From an uncultured Clostridia bacterium (GTDB lineage Bacteria > Bacillota > Clostridia > Oscillospirales > Acutalibacteraceae), in contig CALWUW010000036.1 of the NCBI GenBank assembly GCA_944384815.1, positions 62,001 through 126,000 on the forward strand: a stretch of 64,000 bases of DNA, written 5' to 3'. This document shows, one piece after another, positions 1 to 7,850 of the stretch; the stretch's first letter is position 1, and each line of letters begins with the position of its first letter. The translations under genes were made by a program, and so were the position numbers. The notes below the pieces were generated by a model. The model did not search any database and was not told the DNA's origin. It was given only the letters and a program-made list of their open reading frames with translations.

Positions 1-614
1 TACAGGTGAGTGCCGTGGGCTTCGTCCACCAGCACCTGCATGCCGTGGGCGTGAGCCAGGGCCGTGATGGCCCGCAGGTCGGAGCAGATGCCGTAATAGG
101 TGGGGTTATTTACCAGAACCGCCACGGCGTCGGGATTTTCCCGGATGGCTTTCTCCACCGCGGAGACTTCCATCCCCAAAGCCACTCCGATCAGCGGGTG
201 GATGGGAGGATTCACATATACCGGCACCCCGCCGCAGAGGATCAGGGCGTTGATAACGCTTTTGTGCACGTTGCGGGGCAGGATGATCTTATCCCCGGCC
301 CGGCATACGGAAAGCACCATGCTCTGTACGGAGCTGGTGGTCCCTCCTACCATAAAGAACGCGTGGCTGGCCCCGAAGGCGTCCGCCGCCAGCTCTTCCG
401 CTTCCCGGATCACGGACACCGGGTTGCAGAGGTTATCCAGGGGCTTCATGGAATTTACGTCCAGCCCCACGCATTTTTCTCCCAAAAGCTGCACCAGCTC
501 CGGATTTCCCCGCCCCCGTTTATGCCCGGGAACATCAAAGGGAACCACCCGGCGCCGGCGGAATTCTTCCAGCGCCTCGTAAATGGGCGCGGATTTCTGC
601 CGTTCCAGATTCAT
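1..614 (-). CDS. Orn/Lys/Arg decarboxylase family protein, N-terminal part
   Basis: PLP-dependent fold-type I enzyme of the ornithine/lysine/arginine decarboxylase group, which makes polyamine precursors (putrescine, cadaverine or agmatine). The frame is open from ATG at 614, behind a GGGGGAGG ribosome binding site, to the window edge, so about 204 codons are visible and the C-terminal part is missing. Family hallmarks in order are the N-terminal VPGHKRG, a glycine/serine-rich GGTTSS cofactor phosphate region, RNVHKS, and VDEAHGTH, where the Asp should contact the PLP ring. The catalytic lysine lies beyond the edge. The substrate cannot be decided from this part. The gene has a minus-strand promoter about 420 bases upstream and a terminator-like hairpin just before the start, suggesting leader control. 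Confidence 0.85.
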   Translation of the reverse strand, partial: MNLERQKSAPIYEALEEFRRRRVVPFDVPGHKRGRGNPELVQLLGEKCVGLDVNSMKPLDNLCNPVSVIREAEELAADAFGASHAFFMVGGTTSSVQSMVLSVCRAGDKIILPRNVHKSVINALILCGGVPVYVNPPIHPLIGVALGMEVSAVEKAIRENPDAVAVLVNNPTYYGICSDLRAITALAHAHGMQVLVDEAHGTHL

Positions 615-643
615 ACTGCCTCCCCCTTTCCCCGGGTTTACGC

Positions 644-675
644 AAAAAAAGCCGCAGATGCGGATCATCTGCGGC
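644..675 (-). terminator. Terminator/attenuator hairpin in the decarboxylase leader
   Basis: A perfect 10-bp stem (GCCGCAGATG/CATCTGCGGC) with a 5-base loop is followed on the minus strand by seven T residues. Only 29 bases separate the T-run from the decarboxylase ATG, too little for another promoter, so the hairpin would have to be a conditional attenuator or be read through. Confidence 0.7.
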
Positions 676-714
676 TTTGTCAATAAACTGGACTGCCAAC
701 CACCCATCAACAAC

Positions 715-735
715 CACCGGCCACCGGCTACCGGC
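715..735. repeat. 7-bp tandem array (CACCGGC type)
   Basis: Three head-to-tail 7-base units: CACCGGC, CACCGGC, TACCGGC. It is the first of many short intergenic arrays in this window and lies inside the transcribed leader of the decarboxylase. Confidence 0.7.
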
Positions 736-927
736 CGCCAAGCAGGCGCACTAGGCTCTTTTCCGGCTTTGCAGCCTGAAAAGGAAAAGAAAGGCACCCC
801 GACCGGGAGAAGGGACATTCAGCAGGATACAGTTGCTGCTTTATTGACCGTTTCACAAGATGATTCACCCAAGGGAATGATTATAAAGTAATCAACTTAT
901 AAAATTTGAGCTTTTAACTCCATCAAT

Positions 928-1000
928 AACGCGGATTTTACCGCCCGGCAACCGACCCGCCTGTCCGTAAGGGCTTATCCGCGAAAAAGCGCGGATTGGT
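928..1000 (-). promoter_or_regulatory. Structured leader element with mutually exclusive stems
   Basis: ATCCGCG at 977-983 can pair with CGCGGAT at 930-936, enclosing a GC-rich domain of about 40 bases, or with CGCGGAT at 990-996, forming a tight hairpin with a 6-base loop. Two competing partners for one strand are typical of riboswitch or attenuator expression platforms. It lies within about 100 bases of the minus-strand start site driving the decarboxylase. I could not match it to a known riboswitch class, and the palindromic stems do not fix the strand; the strand is inferred from the promoter. Confidence 0.45.
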
Positions 1001-1031
1001 CTGGCTCTTTTTTTCAAAAGATCGTAAGTTA

Positions 1032-1060
1032 ACTCTACCATAGAAGGCAGGGAGTGTCAA
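1032..1060 (-). promoter_or_regulatory. Sigma-A type promoter, leftward
   Basis: On the minus strand TTGACA (1060-1055) is followed by a 17-base spacer and TAGAGT (1037-1032). Transcription would start near 1025 and give a leader of about 410 bases before the decarboxylase ATG. Confidence 0.6.
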
Positions 1061-1261
1061 GGAAAATTTGTGAAAAGAAAGACGAAAAGCCGGGAAAAAA
1101 GCCGAAGAAAAAACACGTTCGCCTTTGGGGAAATTTTTGGAAAAAAAAAGGAGAAAAGCCCCTTCCTTTTTTTTAAAACCATGCTACAATGGGAGCAGGA
1201 AAACCGCCCCTTTCCCGGAAAGGGGAACAGCCGGGAAACCGGCGGAAAAAGGAGGATTTGT

Positions 1262-3310
1262 ATGGGTATTGAATCGTACATGGGCATGACCACCGGCGTC
1301 TGCTATTACCCGGAGCACTGGGAGGAAAAGGACTGGAAGCCCGATTTGCTGCAAATGCTGGAAAACGGCATTCACGTGGTGCGGGTGGCGGAGTTTGCCT
1401 GGAGCTTTTTTGAGCCGGAGGAAGGAGTTTTCACCTTTGATTTCTTCGACCGTTTCCTGGAAGTGGCCCGGGAAACCGGCATGAAGGTGATCTTCTGCAC
1501 CCCCACCGCCACGCCCCCGGCCTGGGCGTCCAACCAGTATCCGGAGATCCTGAACGCCAACCGTCAGGGTGTTTTGTACCGGCATGGTCATCGGCGGCAT
1601 TATAACTATAACTCCCCCAAATACCGGGAGCTGACCCGGAACATCGTTACCCGCCTGGCGGAGCATTATGCCGGGCATCCGGCCATTATCGGCTGGCAGC
1701 TGGATAACGAATTCAACTGCGGCACGGACGAGTTCTATTCCCAAAGCGATTCCCTGGCCTTCCGGGTCTACCTGCGGAAGAAATACGGGACCCTGGAAGC
1801 CCTGAACAAAGCCTGGGGAACGGTATTCTGGAACCAGAGCTATACTTCCTGGGAGGAAGTGTTTGTCCCCCGCCCCACCGTGGCCGGATATACCAATCCC
1901 CACATGGAGCTGGAGTTTATCCGCTTTATCTCCCAGAGCACCCGGGAATTCGCCAAGCTGCAAAGCGACATTCTCCGGCAGTATCTGCCCAAAGAGACCT
2001 TCATCACCACCAACGGCATTTTCGGCAATGTGGATAACCACGCCATGACGGAGGAATCCCTGGATTTTATCACCTATGACAGCTACCCCAATTTCGCCTA
2101 TGATGTATTTTCTTCCGCTCCCGACCCCAAGGAGCCGGAGGACCGGAAATGGTCCCGGAACCTGGCGCAGGTGCGCTCCATCTGCCCCCATTTCGGCATT
2201 ATGGAGCAGCAAAGCGGGCCCTGCGGCAGCGTGGAAGGCTATGGCTCCCCCACCCCCAATCCCGGGCAGATCAAGCTCTGGACCTTGCAGAGCGTAGCCC
2301 ACGGGGCGGATTTTGTCAGCTATTTCCGGTGGAAAACCGCCACCATCGGTTCGGAGATCTATTGGCACGGCATTTTGGATTACGATGGCCGGGAGAACCG
2401 CCGTCTCCGGGAAGTCAGGGAAACGGCGGCGGGGCTGCAGAAGCTGCGGGATGCCGCCGGAAGCACCTATAAGGCTTCCTTTGCCCTTTTGCAGGATTAC
2501 GATAATCTTTGGGACAACCGGGTGGATCCCTGGATGGAGCGCATAGACCGGCAAAGCCAGAAGGCTTGGTTCCAGGCTTCCCAGAAGTCCCACATTCCCA
2601 TGGACTATTTGTATCTCCGGGAAAACACCACTTTGGAGCAGCTGCAGCGGTATCCGCTGCTGGTGTATCCCCATGGGGCTATTCTCCGGGAATCCACCGT
2701 CCGGCTGCTGGAAGCGTATGTGGAGCAAGGGGGCACCCTGATTCTGGGCTGCCGCACCGGGTTCAAGGATGAATACGGCCGCTGCCTGCGGCTTCCCGCT
2801 CCGGGTTTAGCCCGGGGGCTTTCCGGCGCCACTGTGGAGGAATTCACCTTCCTGCGCCCGGAGGACCCGGCTCCCTCTATCCGTTGGGGAGAAAAGACCC
2901 TGGAAGCCAGCGTGTTTGCGGACCTTCTAAGCCCGGACCCGGAGGGCGAAGTGTTGGCCACCTTTGAGGGCGGCTGCTTCTATGCCGGAACCCCGGCGCT
3001 GGTGCGGAAACAAACCGGGCGGGGCGCTGTCTACGCCTATGCTTCCGCCTTTACGGAGGAAAGCGCCCGGGCGTTTTTGGAGGCGCTGCCGGTGGAATCT
3101 CCCTTTGCTCCCTATCTGGAAGGGGAAGAAGCCTGCGAGCTGGCCCTTCGGGAAAAGGAAGGGAAAAAATTCCTGTTTGTGCTGAATTACAGTAAAGAAC
3201 CCCGGGAAATTTTCCTGAAGCAGCCCATGGAAGAACGTTTGGAAGGGAAGCTCCATCCGGAAGGAAAGGAGCAGGTGGAGCCCTACGGCGTGCGGGTATT
3301 TGCCCTGTAA
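1262..3310 (+). CDS. Beta-galactosidase, glycoside hydrolase family 42
   Basis: A 682-residue GH42 enzyme that hydrolyses terminal beta-D-galactosides by a retaining mechanism. The TIM-barrel start shows GVCYYPEHW (residues 12-20). The acid/base glutamate is E150 in QLDNEF and the likely nucleophile is E315 in FGIMEQQSGP. A trimerisation domain and C-terminal beta domain follow, and total length is normal for the family. No signal peptide, so cytoplasmic. The start at 1262 follows AAAGGAGG; the open frame extends further upstream but without a start in good context. A TACAAT -10 lies at 1185-1190. The gene stands alone: no lactose transporter or regulator is adjacent, so the sugar supplier must be encoded elsewhere. 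Plant galactan or arabinogalactan oligosaccharides are common GH42 substrates, but specificity is not readable here. Confidence 0.93.
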   Translation: MGIESYMGMTTGVCYYPEHWEEKDWKPDLLQMLENGIHVVRVAEFAWSFFEPEEGVFTFDFFDRFLEVARETGMKVIFCTPTATPPAWASNQYPEILNANRQGVLYRHGHRRHYNYNSPKYRELTRNIVTRLAEHYAGHPAIIGWQLDNEFNCGTDEFYSQSDSLAFRVYLRKKYGTLEALNKAWGTVFWNQSYTSWEEVFVPRPTVAGYTNPHMELEFIRFISQSTREFAKLQSDILRQYLPKETFITTNGIFGNVDNHAMTEESLDFITYDSYPNFAYDVFSSAPDPKEPEDRKWSRNLAQVRSICPHFGIMEQQSGPCGSVEGYGSPTPNPGQIKLWTLQSVAHGADFVSYFRWKTATIGSEIYWHGILDYDGRENRRLREVRETAAGLQKLRDAAGSTYKASFALLQDYDNLWDNRVDPWMERIDRQSQKAWFQASQKSHIPMDYLYLRENTTLEQLQRYPLLVYPHGAILRESTVRLLEAYVEQGGTLILGCRTGFKDEYGRCLRLPAPGLARGLSGATVEEFTFLRPEDPAPSIRWGEKTLEASVFADLLSPDPEGEVLATFEGGCFYAGTPALVRKQTGRGAVYAYASAFTEESARAFLEALPVESPFAPYLEGEEACELALREKEGKKFLFVLNYSKEPREIFLKQPMEERLEGKLHPEGKEQVEPYGVRVFAL

Positions 3311-3311
3311 T

Positions 3312-3351
3312 CTTGTAAACTTGTAGGCTTGCGGGTTTGTGAAATTGTGGA
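3312..3351. repeat. 8-bp tandem array (CTTGTAGG type)
   Basis: Five 8-base units in register directly after the beta-galactosidase stop: CTTGTAAA, CTTGTAGG, CTTGCGGG, TTTGTGAA, ATTGTGGA. The core TTGT or TTGC is kept while flanking bases vary. Confidence 0.75.
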
Positions 3352-3408
3352 ATTCCAGCCCAGCGGGCTTTTGGGCTTGTGGGTGCGGAACCCTGTAAAC
3401 AAAGAAAG

Positions 3409-3449
3409 GATCCCCGGAACCCTGTGGAAACAGGCCCGGGGATCTTTTT
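3409..3449 (+). terminator. Terminator after the GH42 gene, copy 1 of a repeated hairpin
   Basis: The outer stem GATCCCCGG/CCGGGGATC encloses CCTGT/ACAGG and is followed by TTTTT. A near copy lies at 3716-3755. Confidence 0.85.
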
Positions 3450-3504
3450 GCTGTGAATAGATCCGCTGTGTAAAGTAATCTGCATAAACGTAGGCGTTTC
3501 GATC

Positions 3505-3655
3505 AAACCTTTTTAAAGGTTTGCGGTTTCCAAAGGCAGCGCCTTTGGACGCTCTCCGCAGAGAGCGGAACTCTTTTGCCTTTTAAAACGCAGGAAAGGG
3601 TGAAAAAACAGTCCGGCGGACTGTTTTGAGGGGAAACCCTCGTCAGGGGTTTCCC
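3505..3655. repeat. Five-stem-loop intergenic element
   Basis: Five inverted repeats follow one another within 150 bases: 3505-3522 (AAACC...GGTTT), 3529-3549 (TCCAAAGGC/GCCTTTGGA), 3550-3567 (CGCTCTC/GAGAGCG), 3605-3627 (AAAACAGTCC/GGACTGTTTT) and 3630-3655 (GGGAAACCC/GGGTTTCCC with a bulge). There is no open reading frame. The block sits between two copies of the same terminator sequence, like a small non-autonomous interspersed element or a structured RNA. I cannot assign it to a named family. Confidence 0.7.
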
Positions 3656-3715
3656 TTTGATGCTCTTTTTATGATGCGATCTGTCTACTGCTCCTATCTT
3701 TTTCCATAAACTGAC

Positions 3716-3755
3716 ATCCCCGGAACCCTGTGTAAACAGATCCGGGGATCTTTTT
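3716..3755 (+). terminator. Terminator-like hairpin, copy 2
   Basis: ATCCCCGG/CCGGGGAT stem with the same interior as copy 1 (GGAACCCTGTG, then AAACAG), followed by TTTTTGCG. The copies lie about 306 bases apart in direct orientation and bracket the five-hairpin block. Confidence 0.75.
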
Positions 3756-4198
3756 GCGTCTTTTTGCGTTTTTTGGGCTTTTTAGCCTTCTTAGGCTTCT
3801 TAGGCTTTGAAAAAACCAAAATATACAAAGGGTAATGAAGGAAACGAACATAGTTTTTCTTTTTGTTTACATAATACGAAACCGTTTTTGGGGAAGACTT
3901 GTGGAAAACTCGGTGGAAAATGTTTAAAACCCGCTAAGAGACAAAGGTTTCCTTTTTACAGGAAAATGTTGAATTTTAAATTTATGTAAACGCGTATGGC
4001 TAAGGCAAAGAAACGCCTGTAACAACGGACTGTAATCAGCCAAGGCGTATAAAAGGGAGCGAACAGAAGGTATATGCCCCCAATCTTTAGGTTTTCTGCT
4101 ATGCTTTGATTTTGTAAAGAGGAATAAGAGGGATAAAAGGAATACGAATACACCTTACAAAACAGAAACGATGGATTTATACCCAATAAGCCCGGTGC

Positions 4199-4246
4199 GT
4201 GTGGATGTGCAGATGTGTGGATGTGTGGATATGCGGATACGCGGAT
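4199..4246. repeat. 8-bp tandem array (GTGTGGAT type)
   Basis: Six exact-register 8-base units: GTGTGGAT, GTGCAGAT, GTGTGGAT, GTGTGGAT, ATGCGGAT, ACGCGGAT. The array runs straight into GTATAAT, a likely -10 box for the downstream sigma gene. Confidence 0.8.
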
Positions 4247-4320
4247 GTATAATACATTTAAAAAAAGGTGAGTAAAAATTGCACTCTACGCAACTAAGGG
4301 TATGAAAGCAGGTGAAAGTA

Positions 4321-4881
4321 ATGGAGGAAAATAACGGTGCAAGTAGCTACCATCGTTATCTTGAAGGAAACAAAGAAGCGTTTAATGATATCATTTACCT
4401 TTATAGAAAGGGGTTGATAGGCTTTATATACCGCTATGTGGGGGCTGTGGATGTTGCGGAAGATCTATCGGAAGATTGTTTTGTTGAATTGATTGTAAAT
4501 CCACAAAAATACAAAATGAAATCAAGTTTAAAAACCTATTTGTATGGGATCGCACACAACAAAATTAAACAATACTTTCGGCGAAAAAAAGTCGTCCCCT
4601 ATGTATCCATGGAAGATGCAGGTGAACTTCTCTCTTCTGATCACATAGGTAATGACATTATCAAATCGGAAACGCAAACGATGATCTATCAGGCGCTTTC
4701 AGGGCTTCCGAAAGATTACTGTGAGGTTCTGTATCTGCATTACTTTGAAGATATGTCGTATGAAGACATTGGAAAGGTGATGCGGAAGAATACAAAACAA
4801 GTTTATAACCTTGCCGCAAGAGCGAAAAAGAAACTGAAAGAAAACCTTGAAAAGGATGGTTTTGTTTATGAAGAGCAATGA
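4321..4881 (+). CDS. ECF-type RNA polymerase sigma factor
   Basis: A 186-residue group IV sigma factor. It has the region 2 pattern (DIIYLYRKGLIGFIYRYVG, then AEDLSEDCF), LKTYLYGIAHNKIKQYFRRK at the end of region 2, and a region 4 helix-turn-helix (LPKDYCEVLYLHYFEDMSYEDIGKVM). It would direct RNA polymerase to a small regulon. The start is set at ATG 4321 because AGGTGA lies 5 bases upstream; GTG at 4312 in the same frame is the alternative. The reading frame is much more AT-rich than the neighbouring chromosome. It overlaps the next gene, which encodes a single-span membrane protein and is the likely anti-sigma partner. The inducing signal cannot be read from sequence. Confidence 0.88.
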   Translation: MEENNGASSYHRYLEGNKEAFNDIIYLYRKGLIGFIYRYVGAVDVAEDLSEDCFVELIVNPQKYKMKSSLKTYLYGIAHNKIKQYFRRKKVVPYVSMEDAGELLSSDHIGNDIIKSETQTMIYQALSGLPKDYCEVLYLHYFEDMSYEDIGKVMRKNTKQVYNLAARAKKKLKENLEKDGFVYEEQ

Positions 4882-5581
4882 AGAATATAGAAATTCCATT
4901 GACCAAAAAGTAAACATGATTATATGCAAAAGAAAAAGGCGTAACCGTTTTATTGCTACGGTTACATCTGCCGTCACCTGCCTTGTGTTGGTTATCTGTG
5001 CTGTTACGGCAATACCCAATTTAATAAACAAGGATTCTCTCATCGAGAATCCAGGCAGTTCCTATGTTGACCCGGCGGGCTCAAAAGAGGAAACAGATGG
5101 CAGCCAACCGTTTGATGGATTTGTACTCACTGCATATACCGCAGCGGAAAAAGATGGAATGCTAACAGCCAGTTTTCTATCGGAGGAGACTTCCGTTGTT
5201 TTGCAGCCCAATGTGAATGTTTTGTTAGGGAAGTATAACCCTCTTATGAGCTCCGTACCCGGCTTGCCTTTCAGATTTAATACGGAAGAGGACTGCGAAA
5301 TAGAAGTTTCTGCAGATAAAGGCACGTTATGCAGATGGGATATTCAAAACGGCATGGTGACTCCATGCGGCAAAACAACCTCCTGCGCCAAAGGGGAAAT
5401 CCTTTATTGGTCACCGCTGGCGGAAAGCGAGGAATCCGCGGAAAACACAGAAAACATGGAAAAGGCAGTCGTCACGGTTACTGCAACGGATAATGGGAAG
5501 ACAATTGGCCAGCAGAAAATTACCATTGTATCCAATGATTTTATGTATAGTGCCTGTGTGGGTGAACTGGAAATCATTTAA
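4868..5581 (+). CDS. Single-span membrane protein, probable anti-sigma partner
   Basis: A 237-residue protein with a short, charged cytoplasmic N-terminus, one transmembrane helix at about residues 24-47 (from FIATVTSAVTCLVL) and an extracytoplasmic domain of roughly 190 residues. No zinc-binding anti-sigma motif (HxxxCxxC) is present, so the anti-sigma role rests on position and topology only: its ATG overlaps the last 14 bases of the sigma gene, which implies translational coupling. The outer domain has two cysteines (CGKTTSC) and a C-terminal stretch of alternating Val/Thr/Ile suggesting a beta-sandwich. The base composition matches the sigma gene and differs from the flanks. It could instead be a sigma-coupled sensor of unknown type. 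Confidence 0.7.
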   Translation: MKSNEEYRNSIDQKVNMIICKRKRRNRFIATVTSAVTCLVLVICAVTAIPNLINKDSLIENPGSSYVDPAGSKEETDGSQPFDGFVLTAYTAAEKDGMLTASFLSEETSVVLQPNVNVLLGKYNPLMSSVPGLPFRFNTEEDCEIEVSADKGTLCRWDIQNGMVTPCGKTTSCAKGEILYWSPLAESEESAENTENMEKAVVTVTATDNGKTIGQQKITIVSNDFMYSACVGELEII

Positions 5582-5680
5582 TTGGTGGGACGGTCTTTTT
5601 TGCTATATCATTAGAAAGCCCTTAAAGCCGTCCTATGGAAAATCATTTTGCTTAAAAGGATGGCTGTATGGATGCGGCTT

Positions 5681-5708
5681 AACAATTAACAATTAACGGT
5701 TAACGGCG
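5681..5708. repeat. 7-bp tandem array (AACAATT type)
   Basis: Four units: AACAATT, AACAATT, AACGGTT, AACGGCG. The last unit forms the 5' arm of the following terminator stem, so array and terminator are fused. Confidence 0.7.
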
Positions 5709-5744
5709 GTTTTGAGACAGAAAATCAAAACCGCCGTATGTTTT
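5704..5744 (+). terminator. Terminator of the sigma/anti-sigma pair
   Basis: A 12-bp stem CGGCGGTTTTGA/TCAAAACCGCCG with a short loop, followed by TATGTTTT. Confidence 0.75.
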
Positions 5745-6230
5745 GCAAAAATCATAGTACGGAAAAAGGATCAAGTGCGTTCTTTTCAATGAACAAGGCC
5801 GAAAACGGCGTGCGGCACGGGGCAAACGGCACACGGTATGCAGCAGGCGGTAAGCAGGATGTTATAAATCCCAGGAGAAAAGAGAAAGGAGCAGAGGAGA
5901 ATTTATCTGTGCAAATAGAAATGATACAAATGCCTTTGTGTTTTCCAATAGGAGGCATTTTGTTATATGGTTTCTAGTGAAATTTTGCGGCTGCAAAGCG
6001 GATGCCGGCTAAGCTGGCGGTTAAGCTGCCGGGACAAATAAAAACCCATGGCAAAAAGAAAAGAAAGCGGGAAATTTTTCTTTTTCGGGAACGGTTTCAG
6101 GAACTGGAGTTTCTCCCTAAAATATGCTACAATATCCCGGAGAAAAAATGAAAAGCCGAGAAAAAACGGGAACCGAAAGCGAAGGGAAAAAGCGGGAACC
6201 GGAAGATCCGGAGAAAAAGGAGGCACTGGG

Positions 6231-6953
6231 ATGCGGGAAGATATTTGCAGTATTCCCATCAGTGAATTGTTTGAGCCCCGGCAGGGCTGCCCCATCTGCC
6301 GCATGGAGAGGATGCTGGAGCAGCGGCTGGCGGATTATATTACAGGCGCGGCCATGATGGAGCCGGATGTGCGCATCGAGACCAATCGCCTGGGCTTTTG
6401 CGCCCGGCATTTTGACAAGATCTGTCAGGTGGGCAGCCGGCTTTCCGTGGCATTGATCCTGGAAAGCCATTTAAAGGAAATGGAGCAGCGGCATTTTTCT
6501 GAGGAAAAGGAGAAAAAACGCCTTTTCGGGGGTTCCCCTGCCAAAGAGCCGGAAGAAACCTGCTTCATCTGCGAGAATCTTCAGAAAAACCGGGCCCATC
6601 TGGTGGAAAGCCTGGTGCACCTTTGGGCCAAGGAGCCGGAATTCCGGGAGCTTTACCGGCAGCAGGAATGTATCTGCCTGCCTCACAGCCGCCTTCTTAC
6701 CCAGGCTGCCTCCCGGCTTCCCAAGAAAAACGCCCAGGCCTTCCTGGAGGATACCCGGAAGCTTTCCCTTTCCTATCTCCAGACGGTGGAAAAAGACGTG
6801 ACCCATTTCTGCCGGATGTTTGATTACCGGAACAAGGATGGGGACTGGGGCAATTCCAGGGATTCCATCGAGCGGGCCATCGCCTATCTCACCGGGCGCA
6901 TGGCTCCGGAAGAATATGTGGACGAAAAGCTGGAACGGGAGAAACGGCGTTGA
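6231..6953 (+). CDS. DUF6062 family protein
   Basis: A 240-residue soluble protein resembling the DUF6062 family of Firmicutes, whose function is unknown to me. The start at 6231 is preceded by AAAGGAGG. Cysteine pairs stand out: CPIC near residue 17, C near residue 61 followed by H, then CFIC near residue 109 and CICLPH near residue 144. These look like two metal-binding clusters, each CxxC with a later C...H pair. The stop codon overlaps the start of the OGG-type glycosylase, so the two genes are translationally coupled. This might hint at a nucleic-acid related role, but that is only context. Confidence 0.75.
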   Translation: MREDICSIPISELFEPRQGCPICRMERMLEQRLADYITGAAMMEPDVRIETNRLGFCARHFDKICQVGSRLSVALILESHLKEMEQRHFSEEKEKKRLFGGSPAKEPEETCFICENLQKNRAHLVESLVHLWAKEPEFRELYRQQECICLPHSRLLTQAASRLPKKNAQAFLEDTRKLSLSYLQTVEKDVTHFCRMFDYRNKDGDWGNSRDSIERAIAYLTGRMAPEEYVDEKLEREKRR

Positions 6954-7750
6954 AGGGCGAAAAAACGTTTCCGGAGGTTGCCGGTTTTGATTTGGGAGCC
7001 ACCCTGGAATGCGGCCAGTGCTTCCGCTGGAAAGCCCTGGGAGAAGGGGAATACCGGTTTTTTGCCGGCAGCCGCCAGGGCACAGCCGGCCCTAGCTCTC
7101 TGGGAAGCCTTTGGGAGGACCCGGCGTGGCGGCAGTACTTTGACTTGGAGCGGGATTACGGAGGCATCCGCCGGGAGCTTTCCGGGTTTCACCCCATTTT
7201 GGCCCAGGCGGCGGAATTTGCCCCAGGGATCCGGATTCTGAATCAGGACCCCTGGGAGGCGCTTTGCTCCTTTATTTTATCCCAAAATAATAATATCCCC
7301 CGGATCCAGGGGATCATCGAAAGGCTTTGCCAAACCTTCGGGGAGCCTTTGGAGGACGGGGGCTTTTCCTTTCCCGGACCGGAACGCCTGGCGGGAAGAT
7401 CCCCGGAGGAGCTGGCGCCTTTGCGCTGCGGCTTCCGGGCCCGGTATGTGGTGGACGCGGCGGAAAAGGTGTGCCGGGGTTTGCCGGATCTTTCCCAGCT
7501 GGGGCAGATTCCTTTGGAGGAAGCCCGGCAGGCGCTGATGACCATTGTAGGCGTAGGGCGGAAAGTGGCGGACTGCACCCTGCTTTACGGCCTGCACCGG
7601 CTGGACGTTTTCCCTGTGGACGTGTGGATCCGTCGGGCGCTGGATCAGCTGTTCCCGGGGATGACCCCGGAATCCTTCGGCCCTTACGGGGGCATCGCCC
7701 AGCAGTATATTTTTCATTACAGCCGGCAGCATCCGGAGCTGTTTTCCTGA
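6950..7750 (+). CDS. 8-oxoguanine DNA glycosylase/AP lyase, OGG1-type
   Basis: A 266-residue HhH-GPD base excision repair enzyme that removes 8-oxoguanine and nicks the abasic site. The N-terminal OGG domain contains LECGQCFRW; the helix-hairpin-helix is VGVGRKVADC with the predicted Schiff-base lysine K205, and the catalytic aspartate is D224 in FPVDVW. The spacing of 19 residues between them equals that of K249/D268 in human OGG1. The LSQNNNI segment near residues 104-110 fits the DNA-contact loop. It begins with TTG at 6950, overlapping the DUF6062 stop (TTGA). Eukaryote-like OGG proteins are typical of clostridia. Confidence 0.9.
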   Translation: MKGEKTFPEVAGFDLGATLECGQCFRWKALGEGEYRFFAGSRQGTAGPSSLGSLWEDPAWRQYFDLERDYGGIRRELSGFHPILAQAAEFAPGIRILNQDPWEALCSFILSQNNNIPRIQGIIERLCQTFGEPLEDGGFSFPGPERLAGRSPEELAPLRCGFRARYVVDAAEKVCRGLPDLSQLGQIPLEEARQALMTIVGVGRKVADCTLLYGLHRLDVFPVDVWIRRALDQLFPGMTPESFGPYGGIAQQYIFHYSRQHPELFS

Positions 7751-7850
7751 GCCCGGGGCGTTTTGGTCGGGTGTTTTGATTCAGCATTTTGATTTGGCAC
7801 TCAGATCCGGGATCACAGCCCGGTATTTTAGTCCTAAAGGAGGAACCCTT

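Larger units (their letters stand above)
5582..6230. other. Gene-free gap between the AT-rich island and DUF6062
   Basis: Holds a 7-bp array, the terminator of the sigma operon and a weaker hairpin near 5928-5961. One frame at 5738-5977 is open, but its composition and residue use look random. TACAAT at 6129-6134 is a plausible -10 for the DUF6062 operon. Confidence 0.5.

Noticed and set aside
977..1014. Rightward terminator before the GH42 gene
   Set aside because: The hairpin at 977-996 is separated from the T-run by about 12 bases, so it is not a normal terminator on the plus strand.
5738..5977. 79-codon frame after the sigma operon
   Set aside because: No ribosome binding site, random-looking composition, and it runs through a hairpin.
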